From positions 1,787,731-1,851,730 of the forward strand of contig NZ_KI421511.1 of NCBI RefSeq assembly GCF_000473265.1: DNA of 64,000 nucleotides. Reading direction: 5' to 3'. A model generated the notes under the pieces. That model worked only from the letters and a program-made list of their open reading frames with translations, made no database searches and was not told the DNA's origin. Of the stretch, positions 1 to 8,633 are shown one piece after another. Positions within the stretch are counted from its first letter, which is position 1. Each line of letters starts with the position of its first letter. The position numbers were made by a program, and so were the translations under genes. This DNA is from Amycolatopsis thermoflava N1165. GTDB lineage: Bacteria; Actinomycetota; Actinomycetes; Mycobacteriales; Pseudonocardiaceae.

Positions 1-934
1 CCGGCAGGCAGTCGCCGTACCAGGACGACTTCAGCGCGCCGCCGCGGGAGAAGAAGTCGAGCAGCGGCATCTCCAGGCGCATGTCCGGGGTCGGGACGCC
101 GACCAGCACCACCGTGCCGGCGAGGTCGCGCGCGTAAAAGGCCTGCTTCCAGGTCTCCGGCCTGCCCACCGCGTCGATCACCACGTCCGCGCCGAACCCG
201 CCGGTCAGGGCCTGGACGGCCTCGACGACGTCGGTCTCGGTGGCGTTCACCGTGTGCGTGGCGCCCAGTTCGGTCGCCCACTCGAGCTTCTTCGCGTCGC
301 GGTCCACGGCGATGATCTTGTTCGCCCCGGCCAGGCGCGCCCCGGCGATGGCCGCGTCGCCCACACCACCGCAGCCGATCACCGCGACGGAATCGCCGCG
401 GCTCACCGCGCCGGTGTTGACCGCCGCGCCCAGCCCGGCCATCACACCGCAGCCGAGCAGGCCGGCGACGGCGGGGTCGGCGGCCGGGTCGACCTTGGTG
501 CACTGCCCGGCGTGCACGAGCGTCTTGTCCGCGAACGCGCCGATGCCCAGCGCCGGGGTCAGCTCGGTGCCGTCGGTCAGGGTCATCTTCTGGGTGGCGT
601 TGAACGTGCTGAAGCAGTACTGCGGGCGGCCGCGTTTGCAGGCGCGGCACTGGCCGCACACGGCACGCCAGTTGAGGACGACGTAGTCGCCCGGCTGGAC
701 CGAGTCGACGCCTTCGCCGACGCTTTCGACGGTGCCGGCGGCCTCGTGCCCGAGCAGGAACGGGAACTCGTCGTTGATGCCGCCCTCGCGGTAGGTCAGG
801 TCGGTGTGGCACACCCCGCACGCGGCGATCGCGACCACGACCTCACCGGGGCTGGGGTCGGGGATCACGATGTCGGTGAGCTCGACCGGAGCTCCCTTCG
901 AGCGGGCGATCACGCCGCGGACCGTCTGTGGCAT
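1..934 (-). CDS. mscR: S-(hydroxymethyl)mycothiol dehydrogenase (partial, 3' end outside window)
   Basis: Zinc-dependent medium-chain alcohol dehydrogenase; about 311 codons are visible, reading out of the left edge. Known family role: NAD-dependent oxidation of S-hydroxymethyl-mycothiol (formaldehyde detoxification) and reduction of S-nitrosomycothiol in the cytoplasm of mycothiol-making actinobacteria. The N-terminus [19 protein letters not shown] is characteristic of this subgroup. Visible motifs are the catalytic-zinc site CGVCHTD (Cys42) and GHEAAG (His63), the four-cysteine structural-zinc loop starting [10 protein letters not shown], and the Rossmann turn GCGGVGDAA. The ATG at 934 is preceded by AAAGGA. 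It is divergent from the LuxR-type gene. Formaldehyde from the GcoAB reaction encoded at the other end of the window would be a natural substrate, but that link is inference. Confidence 0.88.
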   Translation of the reverse strand, partial: MPQTVRGVIARSKGAPVELTDIVIPDPSPGEVVVAIAACGVCHTDLTYREGGINDEFPFLLGHEAAGTVESVGEGVDSVQPGDYVVLNWRAVCGQCRACKRGRPQYCFSTFNATQKMTLTDGTELTPALGIGAFADKTLVHAGQCTKVDPAADPAVAGLLGCGVMAGLGAAVNTGAVSRGDSVAVIGCGGVGDAAIAGARLAGANKIIAVDRDAKKLEWATELGATHTVNATETDVVEAVQALTGGFGADVVIDAVGRPETWKQAFYARDLAGTVVLVGVPTPDMRLEMPLLDFFSRGGALKSSWYGDCLP

Positions 935-1049
935 CGGCTGTTCCTTTCGGTGGAGAAGCATGCGCGGTGACGCATACCGTTGGCGACGGTAGCCCCGAGT
1001 GGCGTTTCCGCGACCTGGTCGTCGGACCAGTAAAACCTCGACCTCCGGT

Positions 1050-1061
1050 TAGAGTGGCCGC
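1050..1061 (+). promoter_or_regulatory. Leaderless-type -10 element of the LuxR-type gene
   Basis: TAGAGT at 1050-1055 is followed by six bases and then the ATG at 1062. This spacing would place the transcript start on the start codon itself. No Shine-Dalgarno sequence is visible. The same geometry recurs at several other genes in this window. Confidence 0.5.
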
Positions 1062-2387
1062 ATGGATCCGGTGACCGACCTGGTGGCTCTGCGAGAGGTC
1101 GTGGACGGGCCGCTGCACGAGATCGCCCGCCGCCTCTCGCGGTTCCTCGGCGAGCGGTGGCCGCACACCGCGCTGGTCGTGTTCACCCGGGAGTGCACCG
1201 GGCGGCCACGCAAGGTCGCCGGCGCCACCGAGATGATCAACAAGGTCACGATCGGCGAGCTGGAGGAGCTGAAGGCCGCGGTCGAGCCCGGCCGTCCGGT
1301 CAGCACGACCGCGTCGATCGCGGGCGCGGAGCGGACCGTGTGGGTGGTGCTCGATCCGGCCGGCACGCTGCTGGTGCTGGTCCCCCGTGCGGCGCGGCGG
1401 CGGCTGCCGGAGCCGGAGCTGCTGGCCGCGATCTTCGGCCTGGTGGTGACCTCGATCAGCCAGCAGGTCGCCCAGGCCAGCCCCGACTACCTCGCCGAGT
1501 CGCGGGCCGCGTCGAGTGAGCGGGAGCGGACGATCGCCGAGCTGGCGGCCGCGCACGAGGCGGCGCTGGTGGCGATCCTGACCCCGCTGCGGTCCGCCGG
1601 CCTGGATGACCGCCGGGCGCGGCTGTCGGCGGCGGACTCGGCGTCGGCGGCGTTGCTGGCGCTGCGGTCGGCGCGGAAGTCGGACCAGGCGCTGTCCGAG
1701 GAGGCGGCGCCGGAGGCGTTCGCCCGGCTGCGCGAGGACATCCGGCAGATGCTGCGGCATCACGAGGCGCCGATCGAGTTCGTCGCACCGTCGGGCGGTT
1801 CCGTGCCCGGCGAGATCGCCCATGCCGCACGGGCGATGACGCGGACCGCCGTACTGGCGTTCACCGCCCAGCAGGGCCTGGCGCGCCTGCGGATCGCGTG
1901 GTCGAGCGACGGCGCGAGCCTGGTGGTCGACGTGCGGGACCAGGGGTCCGGGGAGCTGGACGTGGACGCGCTGCGCCGGGGCCTGCAGGGCCGGGCGCGC
2001 ACCCTGGGCGCCGCGCTGGACATCGACGCCGCGCCGGGCTGGGGCAGCCGGGTGACGATCTCGCTGCCGCTGGACGCGCCGCAGCCCTCCGGCGAAACGC
2101 GGCTGACGAACCTCAACCGCCGTGAGCGGGAGGTGCTGGCGCTGCTCGCGCAGGGCAAGCGCAACAAGGCGATCGCGGCGGAGCTGGGCGTCACCGAGAG
2201 CACGGTGAAGTTCCACGTCACCGGGGTGCTGCAGAAGCTGGAAGTGAGCTCCCGCGGCGAGGCGGCGGCGCTGGCACTGGGCGCGGGCCTCCCGTGGCGC
2301 ACGCCTGAGGTCGCGCGTTCGGCGGATCCACGGCCGTTTCCCAGTCCCTACCATGACTCTTGGTGTCGCCTCGACAACCGGGGGTGA
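1062..2387 (+). CDS. LuxR-type regulator with histidine-kinase-like ATPase region
   Basis: A 441-residue cytoplasmic protein. The C-terminal third (about 345-405) is a LuxR/NarL helix-turn-helix: NRREREVLALLAQGKRNKAI, then the recognition helix TESTVKFHVTGVLQKLEV. The middle (about 270-340) ends in GWGSRVTISLPL, which resembles the G-box end of a GHKL ATPase. I see no clear dimerisation histidine, no receiver domain and no membrane segment. The N-terminal 150 residues look like a GAF-type sensory region, but I cannot name it. It is therefore probably a one-component regulator carrying a degenerate kinase core. Its stop overlaps the next gene's ATG by one base, so the two are translationally coupled. 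The ligand is unknown. Confidence 0.75.
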   Translation: MDPVTDLVALREVVDGPLHEIARRLSRFLGERWPHTALVVFTRECTGRPRKVAGATEMINKVTIGELEELKAAVEPGRPVSTTASIAGAERTVWVVLDPAGTLLVLVPRAARRRLPEPELLAAIFGLVVTSISQQVAQASPDYLAESRAASSERERTIAELAAAHEAALVAILTPLRSAGLDDRRARLSAADSASAALLALRSARKSDQALSEEAAPEAFARLREDIRQMLRHHEAPIEFVAPSGGSVPGEIAHAARAMTRTAVLAFTAQQGLARLRIAWSSDGASLVVDVRDQGSGELDVDALRRGLQGRARTLGAALDIDAAPGWGSRVTISLPLDAPQPSGETRLTNLNRREREVLALLAQGKRNKAIAAELGVTESTVKFHVTGVLQKLEVSSRGEAAALALGAGLPWRTPEVARSADPRPFPSPYHDSWCRLDNRG

Positions 2388-3451
2388 TGGCAGCGGAACG
2401 GCTCGACGACTTCACGGTGCTGGTCGCTCTGCGTGCCAAGGAGGGCGAGTTCGAAGCCCTGCGCAGGATCGAGGGCGCCCGGCAGCTCACCCACGTTCAA
2501 CCGCTGATCGACTTCGACGCGTTCACGTCATCCCCGGCGGCCCAGCTGTCCCGGATCGAAGCGGTCGCGCGGGCCCTCCACCGGTTCGGCCGTCACCTCA
2601 TGGTCGATGCCGCCGAGATCCGCGAACCGAGCAGGTTCGGACTGGCAGGCCCACTCGGCGAGCTCGCCAACCGCCTGTCCGATCCCGTCGACCTGCTCGA
2701 CGGCGACTACCCCGTCCCCTTCATCCCCGTCGTCCGCGACGACACTCCGGACGAGGCGGTGACCAATCTGGGCAGGCTGGCGGACGAAATCGGCATCGGC
2801 GCGGCCGTGCGGATTCACGTGCCCCTGCGCGACCGGTCCTCGGTGGCGCGGCTCGTCGATCGGCTGCGGATCGACGTCGGCCTGGTCGACGTCATCGTCG
2901 ACCTCCGGTACGTCGATCAGGTGGCGCCCCAGCGTGTCGAGCAGGTGCGGGCGGTTCTGGACCTCGTTCGGGTGGTCGGGCCGGTCCGGTCGACCGTCCT
3001 GCTGAGCGGCTCCATCCCGCGCACGCTGAATCGCACGGATCTGTGGCAGCAGCCGCGCTACGAGGAACAACTGTGGAACGAGGTCGTGGCCGCGGGGGCG
3101 GGCGATCTCCGGTTCGGTGATTACGGCGTCGTGCACCCCATCGCCGGCCCGGGGTTCAGGAGCAAGCACGTGGCCGTGAAGTACTCCTGTCCGGCGGGGT
3201 GGGTCTACAGCCGGCAACGCCTGACCGAGGACGAACACTCCGGTGCGGACAGCAGCCTGGCGTACACCCTGCGCCGGACCTGCCGCCGTCTGGTGACGAG
3301 CGAGCACTTCGCGGGACCGCGGTTCTCCTGGGGCGACCGGGAAGTGGCCGCGGCCGCAGACGGCCGCGGGAACGGGCTGGGCCGCAGGAGCAAACCGGTC
3401 GCCATCGCGACCTCGCACCACCTCGCCTACCTGGCGGGACGCGACCGCTGA
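2387..3451 (+). CDS. Beta family protein (phage T4 Beta-like)
   Basis: A 354-residue protein matching the 'Beta protein' family known from phage T4 and scattered bacteria. The N-terminus AAERLDDFTVLVALRAKEGE leads into alternating beta/alpha segments, and a late aromatic-rich stretch (HVAVKYSCPAGWVYSR, then EHFAGPRFSWGD) is typical of the family. No enzymatic function is established and no signal peptide or membrane segment is present. I chose the ATG at 2387, which overlaps the stop of the LuxR-type gene (TGATG); upstream in-frame TTG/GTG codons lie inside that gene. Coupling to a regulator suggests regulated expression. Bacterial copies may act in phage interactions, but that is speculation. 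Confidence 0.6.
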   Translation: MAAERLDDFTVLVALRAKEGEFEALRRIEGARQLTHVQPLIDFDAFTSSPAAQLSRIEAVARALHRFGRHLMVDAAEIREPSRFGLAGPLGELANRLSDPVDLLDGDYPVPFIPVVRDDTPDEAVTNLGRLADEIGIGAAVRIHVPLRDRSSVARLVDRLRIDVGLVDVIVDLRYVDQVAPQRVEQVRAVLDLVRVVGPVRSTVLLSGSIPRTLNRTDLWQQPRYEEQLWNEVVAAGAGDLRFGDYGVVHPIAGPGFRSKHVAVKYSCPAGWVYSRQRLTEDEHSGADSSLAYTLRRTCRRLVTSEHFAGPRFSWGDREVAAAADGRGNGLGRRSKPVAIATSHHLAYLAGRDR

Positions 3452-3468
3452 CCCCGCACCACGCGGCC

Positions 3469-4170
3469 TCAAACCCCGGCGTGCTCCGCTCGCAGCGTGG
3501 TCAGGAACCGGCTGAACAGGCGGACCTGTTCGGCCACGAACTCCCGCCGACCGACACCGAGCACACGCAACGCGGCCCCGTGGTCCCACGCGACCACCAT
3601 CGCGGTGGTGGTGTGCAGCAGCTGCCACGCGGTCCGCACCAGCCACCACACCGGGCGCGGCATCGACCCGCGCAGGCGGTCCCGGTGGAAGGGCACGTGC
3701 CGCTGCTCGTCATCGAGGATGCGGGCCGCCACCTCCCGGGTCAGGGCGTCGCCGGAACCGTCGCGCAGGATGCGGTAGTAGCTGAGCGCGACGGTCTCGG
3801 CGATCAGCAGGACCGCCAGCTCCAGCCGCAGCCCCAGCCCGCGCCGGAGTGAGACGAACACCGTGTCGGTCCAGTGACGCGTGATCGTCGGCGCCCCGGC
3901 GGCCTCGAGCAGGCGGGCGAGCAGCCGCGCGTGGTTCTGCTCCTCGGCGACGAACAACCGCACCGCCGCGGCGTAGGCGGGATCGCCGGTCCGCTCCGCG
4001 GCGCGGTTGAGCCGCACGCCGTCGCCGGATTCGCCGACCTGGAACCGCTGCAGGCTGCGCACCACGGCGCAATCGAGCCGGGCGCCGCGCGCCCAGTCCG
4101 GATCACCCCGATCCTGCCTGGCCCGCGCGGCCTCCTGGAACTCCCGCAGCCAACCGCCGGCATCCCGCAA
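3469..4170 (-). CDS. Ferritin-like diiron domain protein
   Basis: About 233 residues, mostly helical, with the ligand pattern of a carboxylate-bridged diiron protein: an early Glu in QVGESGDG, then EEQNH, a later Glu in AETVALSYY, and DDEQRH. These four helices give the Glu, Glu-x-x-His, Glu, Glu-x-x-His set of ferritin-like oxidases and oxygenases. The C-terminal part has a hydrophobic helix near WWLVRTAWQLLHTT that may associate with the membrane. The start is uncertain: TTG at 4170 has GAGGGGG upstream, while a GTG at 4194 is also possible; the reading frame extends further but would run into the divergent gene at 4298. Substrate unknown; convergent with the Beta-like gene. Confidence 0.6.
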   Translation of the reverse strand: MRDAGGWLREFQEAARARQDRGDPDWARGARLDCAVVRSLQRFQVGESGDGVRLNRAAERTGDPAYAAAVRLFVAEEQNHARLLARLLEAAGAPTITRHWTDTVFVSLRRGLGLRLELAVLLIAETVALSYYRILRDGSGDALTREVAARILDDEQRHVPFHRDRLRGSMPRPVWWLVRTAWQLLHTTTAMVVAWDHGAALRVLGVGRREFVAEQVRLFSRFLTTLRAEHAGV

Positions 4171-4297
4171 CAGAACCCCCTCGCGTCCGGGCACTCCTTG
4201 ACAGGACGGTCGAGCGCGGACGAGGTTGCCGCGCCGAACTCCTTCCGGGCACCGTCCGACCGGCCTACCCTCGACGCACCACGAGAGGAGTCGCGTC

Positions 4298-4744
4298 ATG
4301 TCCGGGAAGACCACCGCCGCAGTGGACATCGCGCGCAGCCCGCAGGAGGTGTTCGGCTTCCTCACCGACGCCACCCACCTGCCCGACTGGCAGCCCGACG
4401 TCCGCACCGCCGCCTTCGACGGCCCGGCCCCGGTCACCGTCGGGACCCGCGGGCACGAGGTACGTCACGTCATGGGCGCCGACCGGACCATCGCGTGGGA
4501 GGTGACGGCCTACGACCCGGGCCGGCGCTACGGGGTCCGCGGCGTGGACGGGCCGGTCCGGGCGAACGTGGACGTCACGTTCACCCCGCAGGGCCAGGGC
4601 ACCCACGTCGAGTACGGCATCGCCTTCGAGGGGCACGGCGTGGGCAGGTTCATCGCTCCCCTGGCGCGCCGCAACGCGCGCAAGGAAGTGCCCGCCACGC
4701 TCGGCCTGCTGAAGCAGCACCTCGAAGCGCAGCCTCACGGCTGA
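4298..4744 (+). CDS. SRPBCC family protein (polyketide cyclase/START-like)
   Basis: A 148-residue single-domain protein. The N-terminus has the signature of the fold (VDIARSPQEVFGFLTDATHL, followed by PDWQPDV), and the C-terminal helix GVGRFIAPLARRNARKEVPA closes the hydrophobic cavity. Such proteins bind small hydrophobic ligands; the ligand here cannot be predicted. The ATG at 4298 follows a strong GAGAGGAG ribosome site. Its last ten bases overlap the convergent gene ending at 4735. It is divergent from the ferritin-like gene. Confidence 0.75.
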   Translation: MSGKTTAAVDIARSPQEVFGFLTDATHLPDWQPDVRTAAFDGPAPVTVGTRGHEVRHVMGADRTIAWEVTAYDPGRRYGVRGVDGPVRANVDVTFTPQGQGTHVEYGIAFEGHGVGRFIAPLARRNARKEVPATLGLLKQHLEAQPHG

Positions 4745-5133
4745 GCGGGCAACGTTCCGCCGCAGTGCGGGCAGCACGTCACCCGCTCCCGTGCCGCCCG
4801 GCGCCGGTGCTCGTCCGCCAGACCGGTGAACAACTCCTCCGGCTCGTCGCCCGCCGGCGGACGGGGGCGGCGCACCGCGGACGGCGGCGCCCCCTGACCT
4901 GCCCGGCGGATCGCGCTCACCACCGCCTCCGCCAACCGTGCTTCCGGCACCGTCCGCAGGCGCGCCGCGTCCAGCCGCACGTCGACCAGGACACCGGTTC
5001 CGCTGACCAGCACGTCGCCGAACCCACCGTCGATCGCCTCGCTGACCGTGGCCCTGGCGCGTTCCTCCGCCGCGCGTGCGATCGCCCGCAGGCGCTCGTC
5101 GGATTCCCGGGCCAGGTCGTCGAACCCGGTCAC
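4735..5133 (-). CDS. YbaB/EbfC-like protein with C-terminal CxxC tail
   Basis: A 132-residue protein. The first 75 residues (starting VTGFDDLARESDERLRAI) form a helix followed by beta strands with GTGVLVDVRLDAARLRTV, resembling the YbaB/EbfC fold often found beside WXG100 loci in actinobacteria. The tail ends in ERVTCCPHCGGTLPAQP, half a zinc-ribbon knuckle (CPHC). The GTG start at 5133 overlaps the stop of the upstream gene by four bases (GTGA). It is last in a four-gene leftward operon with WXG-like proteins. In these settings YbaB-like proteins may be secretion-associated rather than nucleoid proteins; that is inference. Confidence 0.6.
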   Translation of the reverse strand: MTGFDDLARESDERLRAIARAAEERARATVSEAIDGGFGDVLVSGTGVLVDVRLDAARLRTVPEARLAEAVVSAIRRAGQGAPPSAVRRPRPPAGDEPEELFTGLADEHRRRAARERVTCCPHCGGTLPAQP

Positions 5134-5396
5134 GTCGCGATCCCCGGCAGCACGGCGGACATCGCCTGCCGCCGGTGCTCGGCGGCAGCGGCGCGGGCGG
5201 CCGCGACCGCGGACACGATCTCGCGGCCCAGGACGTCCGGGTGCACACGCCGCAGGGTGCCCGCGGCCAGTCGCAGGCCGGTCAGGTTGCCGTGTCCGTC
5301 CACTTCGGCCGCCACGTTCCCGTGCGCGGCGGTGGCGCGGTGGTGGTCGAGCCGCCTGCCGAGTTCGGCCAGCGGCGGCGGGAGTTCCGGCGTCAC
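5130..5396 (-). CDS. Small YbaB/EbfC-like protein
   Basis: An 88-residue protein with the short N-terminal helix, two to three strand segment (GNVAAEVDGHGNLTGLRLAA) and alanine-rich C-terminal helix seen in YbaB/EbfC relatives. It is coupled on both sides: it starts within the last bases of the WXG-like gene and its stop overlaps the GTG of the next YbaB-like gene. Two adjacent, diverged copies suggest a heterodimer. No catalytic residues are expected. The family assignment rests on pattern and context only. Confidence 0.55.
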   Translation of the reverse strand: MTPELPPPLAELGRRLDHHRATAAHGNVAAEVDGHGNLTGLRLAAGTLRRVHPDVLGREIVSAVAAARAAAAEHRRQAMSAVLPGIAT

Positions 5397-6343
5397 TGCG
5401 CACCGGCCTTCGGCGCGGCGGGCGGCATGTCCAACGGCGGCGGCCCGACCACCGTCACCTGCCCGTCCGGTTCCGGTTCAGCCGCGCCGAGGTCGACGTC
5501 GTCGGCGTACCCGCTGATCGCCTCGGCGGCGGCCACATACTCGTCCTCGTCGAGACCGTCGAAGCCGTGGTCGAAGGTCTGCTCGAACCGCTGCAGCGCC
5601 GCGGCGCTCACGTCCTTGCCGAAGTGGTCCGCGCTGACCTGCGCGAGGTGCGCCGCGAACCCGGGCGGCACGTCGGCGAGGACGGTGCTGCCGTAGGGCT
5701 TCGGCAACCAGTGGGCGGGTTCCTTCAGCGATTCGGCCATCGCCGCGGGCAGGGTGAGCTGCGCCAGGGTGTTGCACGCCTCCCGGAGCTTGGCCAGAGC
5801 GGCGCCGGCGTCGCGCTCGACGATCGCCTGGATCTGCGCCACCTTGCCGGACAGGGTGGCCATGATCGTGAAGACCGCTCCGGTCACCGACACCGGTGCG
5901 GTGCCCGAAGCGAACCCGGCGACGCCGAGCAGGCCGGCGTTCAGAATGGCGGCCGCGGCGTCGTTGACGGCGCCGTGGCAGTCCGCGGCGCAGGTGGCCA
6001 TCGCTTTGTTCACCTCGCCGAGCGCGACGGCGACCTGCCCGGCCGCGGCCTGGTACTCCGCGTGCCGGGCCAGGGTGTCGTCGACGTGCCGGACGAACGC
6101 GTCCGCGGCGTCGCCGGCCCACACGTGCTTGACCTCGCTCTTCACGGTCTCCAGCCGGCTCTTGCAGCCGGCGAACCGCCTGCCGAGCTCGGTCCCCCAC
6201 AGGTGCGCCAGCGCGTCGAGCGCGGCGGTCCGCGGTTCCCAGTCCGGCGCGGTCCGCAACAGGTCGGCCAGGTCGTCGTAACCCGTGCTCTCCGCGCACA
6301 GGATCACCACGTCGAACGCCAGCGGCAGGTTCCGGTCAGCCAT
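5393..6343 (-). CDS. WXG/PPE-like helical protein, probable type VII secretion-associated
   Basis: A 316-residue, almost entirely helical protein. Near residue 76 it has a W-x-G turn (KHVWAGDAADAFVRHVD) between two long amphipathic helices, the hallmark of WXG100-superfamily proteins. A glycine/alanine-rich hydrophobic segment around 130-165 (ILNAGLLGVAGFASGTAP) could be a membrane-inserting hairpin. The last 50 residues are acidic then proline-rich (AAEPEPDGQVTVVGPPPL). No nuclease, ADP-ribosyltransferase or other toxin motif is recognisable. It sits between an EspC-like gene and two YbaB-like genes, with short overlaps on both sides. The role as a secreted substrate or scaffold is inferred. 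Confidence 0.5.
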   Translation of the reverse strand: MADRNLPLAFDVVILCAESTGYDDLADLLRTAPDWEPRTAALDALAHLWGTELGRRFAGCKSRLETVKSEVKHVWAGDAADAFVRHVDDTLARHAEYQAAAGQVAVALGEVNKAMATCAADCHGAVNDAAAAILNAGLLGVAGFASGTAPVSVTGAVFTIMATLSGKVAQIQAIVERDAGAALAKLREACNTLAQLTLPAAMAESLKEPAHWLPKPYGSTVLADVPPGFAAHLAQVSADHFGKDVSAAALQRFEQTFDHGFDGLDEDEYVAAAEAISGYADDVDLGAAEPEPDGQVTVVGPPPLDMPPAAPKAGAQ

Positions 6344-6701
6344 GTGATCCCTTCCGGTAGCCGAACGCCTCGGCGTACTCCTCGTCGACGCGGGCGTAGA
6401 CGCCCGCGATCTGCTTGAGCGTCAGCTCGGACTCGGCCAGCACCGTCGCGCCGTGTGCCAGGGCGAGCCGCACCTGGGCCACGGCGTCCTGATAGGACCG
6501 CACCCCGTCCACGATGGACGGACTGCGCCGGGCGAGCGCGCCGAGGTCGTCCAGGCGCAGGTCGCAGCCCAGCAACAGTTCGCGTGCGTCCCGCCAGGCG
6601 TCGGACGCCACACCGAACCCGGTCGCGGCCAGCGCCAGCGAGCCGGGCACCACGTCGAAACCGGTTCCCGCCTGCGATTTCCGATCGGGCAGTTCAGCCA
6701 C
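6336..6701 (-). CDS. EspC-like (DUF2580-type) ESX-associated small protein
   Basis: A 121-residue helical hairpin protein. The N-terminal region DVVPGSLALAATGFGVASDA and the C-terminal helix ending KQIAGVYARVDEEYAEAFGY match small ESX-secreted EspC/DUF2580-type proteins; the D-E-E-Y-A spacing near the C-terminus is like the YxxxD/E secretion signal. The GTG at 6701 was chosen because GAGGAGG lies five bases upstream; longer versions lack a ribosome site. It is the first gene of the leftward cassette and overlaps the next by eight bases. No ESX core ATPase is present in the window. Confidence 0.55.
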   Translation of the reverse strand: MAELPDRKSQAGTGFDVVPGSLALAATGFGVASDAWRDARELLLGCDLRLDDLGALARRSPSIVDGVRSYQDAVAQVRLALAHGATVLAESELTLKQIAGVYARVDEEYAEAFGYRKGSHG

Positions 6702-6826
6702 GATGACCTCCTCGTCGAAGTGCACCGGTTGGATGCGACAGCTCTCCACCCGGTTCCGGCGGAACCGGAAAAACGATCACCGGCGGCGGATCCGGGAAAA
6801 CGGCCACGCGGGCGGCGTCCGTTGCG

Positions 6827-6839
6827 TACAGTCCTCCAA
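6827..6839 (+). promoter_or_regulatory. Leaderless-type -10 element of the Vps62-like lipoprotein gene
   Basis: TACAGT at 6827-6832 is followed by seven bases and the ATG at 6840. No Shine-Dalgarno is seen, so the transcript probably starts at the start codon. Confidence 0.4.
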
Positions 6840-8522
6840 ATGCGCGCGTTGCTGGGGGTGGCTCTGCTGGCCATGACGTTGCTGACGGCCTGCCAGGACC
6901 ACGATCCTGGGCCGAAGGAGCAGACCGCGCCCACTCCGGCGCGTGCGGACGAGCCCACCGCACTGCAGTTCGCGCCGCGGGTGTGGCTCGCCGGCGACGA
7001 GCGGTTCACCCCGATGGACGCGACCGCCTACATCCGGCAGTCGGTGCTGCGGTACGAGCACGACGACTGCGCCGACGGCGAACCGGTGGCCGACCCGGTC
7101 GAGCCCGGCGCGCTCCGCGGCACCGTCTACAAGCACCAGAAGGACGCCGATCCGGCTGTGCCGTCCCCGGACAAGCCGCTGTTCCCGTGCGCCCGCCACT
7201 CGGGTGAGGAGGTCACCCCGGACTCCGACGGCGGGTTCTACCTGGACGCGCACGACGACGTCCAGCCCGACGACGCTCCCCCGCCGATGTACTGGGAGCA
7301 CCACCGCGCCGACGACGAGCGCTCCGCGTACGTGTACTGGTTCTTCTACGGCCGCAACGAACTCCGCCCTGCCGGCACCCCGGTGGGCAACACGCACGAG
7401 GGCGACTGGGAGCGGGTCGCCGTCCAGCTGCGGAACGGCGAGCCGGTCGCGGTGACCTTCTTCGGCCACGGCGCCGAGCCGTGTTCGGTGCCGTGGACGG
7501 ACCTGGACCACGACGACGGTCACCCGGTCGTGTACTCGGCCAAGGGGTCGCACGCGTCGTACCCGTCGAAGGGCTGGCACGTCTCCGGCGCCACCTTCGA
7601 CTGGACCTCGCAGGGAGACCTGTGGCACACGCAACCGCGCGCGCTCGACGGCGAGCCGTGGTACGGCTACCGCGGCGCGTGGGGCGCGCAGTCGCTCGTG
7701 CCCGGCTTCTCCGGCCCGGCAGGCCCCTACCCGGGACGGCAACTCGCCGACGTGTTCACCGACCGCCGCTGCGCCATGCCCGCACGGCTGCCGGACGGGT
7801 TCGCCGGGACCTGGGAGACCCGCGACCCGGTCGAGCAGTCCCCGGCGACCGGGCCCTACCACATGCGGGTGGTCCTCGGCGGCGACAGCAACCCGGTCGA
7901 ATACCGCACGACCTGGACCGGCCCCGATCCGGACCTGGCCTGCCGCGGCATCCTCCGGCTGGTCGACGCGACCACGGAGTGGCTGCAGCTGCGCGAGACG
8001 ATCCTGGACAAGGACGCGGGCAACTGCGTCACCGACGGCACGGTGACGCTCCACCGGGACGGCGAGTCGCTGAAGATGACCTACTCCGGCGGCGGCGTGA
8101 CGGCATCGGCCACGCTGTACCGCAAGCAGGACGGCCCGCCACCGTCAGGGTCCTCGGCACCGCCGACGTCGTCGGCCCCGTCGGCGTCCGACGGCATCCG
8201 GCGTTACGAGGAGTTCCTGCACGCCGTGGGCCGTGAGGACCTCGCGGTGGCCTGCGAGATCGCCGGCCCGGCCGCGAAGCAGGCCGAGGACCAGGGTTTC
8301 GGGCCGTGCGAGCAGACCTTCCCGATCACGTTCCAGATGTTCTCGACGGCACAGAAGCAGGCACTGCGCACCGCGACGGTCGACCGGGCCCGGGTCACCG
8401 AAACCGCCGGGCGGATCGAAATCCCGGCCGGCGCGGTGCGGGCGGGCACCCCGTTCACGGAGAGCGATCTCGGCGACGCGGTCCTCGAATACCGCGGCGG
8501 CCAGTGGTACGTCGTCGACTGA
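6840..8522 (+). CDS. Lipoprotein with Vps62-like domain
   Basis: A 560-residue predicted lipoprotein. Its short signal peptide ends in the lipobox LTAC (Cys18), followed by a charged/proline linker. Residues about 35-330 resemble the Vps62/DUF946 family, with YWFFYGRNELRP, HEGDWERVAVQL, VYSAKGSHASYPS and DLWHTQPR. A second, beta-rich domain (about 340-440) looks like a lipocalin-type repeat region (GTWETRDPVE to SATLYRKQ). A serine/proline linker then leads to a final alpha/beta domain of about 115 residues. It should sit outside the cytoplasmic membrane. Function unknown. Confidence 0.65.
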   Translation: MRALLGVALLAMTLLTACQDHDPGPKEQTAPTPARADEPTALQFAPRVWLAGDERFTPMDATAYIRQSVLRYEHDDCADGEPVADPVEPGALRGTVYKHQKDADPAVPSPDKPLFPCARHSGEEVTPDSDGGFYLDAHDDVQPDDAPPPMYWEHHRADDERSAYVYWFFYGRNELRPAGTPVGNTHEGDWERVAVQLRNGEPVAVTFFGHGAEPCSVPWTDLDHDDGHPVVYSAKGSHASYPSKGWHVSGATFDWTSQGDLWHTQPRALDGEPWYGYRGAWGAQSLVPGFSGPAGPYPGRQLADVFTDRRCAMPARLPDGFAGTWETRDPVEQSPATGPYHMRVVLGGDSNPVEYRTTWTGPDPDLACRGILRLVDATTEWLQLRETILDKDAGNCVTDGTVTLHRDGESLKMTYSGGGVTASATLYRKQDGPPPSGSSAPPTSSAPSASDGIRRYEEFLHAVGREDLAVACEIAGPAAKQAEDQGFGPCEQTFPITFQMFSTAQKQALRTATVDRARVTETAGRIEIPAGAVRAGTPFTESDLGDAVLEYRGGQWYVVD

Positions 8523-8633
8523 GTGGTGGACCGGTTCCGGCCACGGTTGCGCCCGCTCGCCCCGCGGCGCAAGGTGGAGGGCTACCGGCGGCGCCGCCGG
8601 GACGCCGCCTCGACCGGAGAGGGGGTGGAAGGC

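Noticed and set aside
8523..8633. Longer N-terminus for the ABM protein from GTG 8523
   Set aside because: The added residues are arginine-rich and unlike the family; GTG 8634 has a purine-rich ribosome site.
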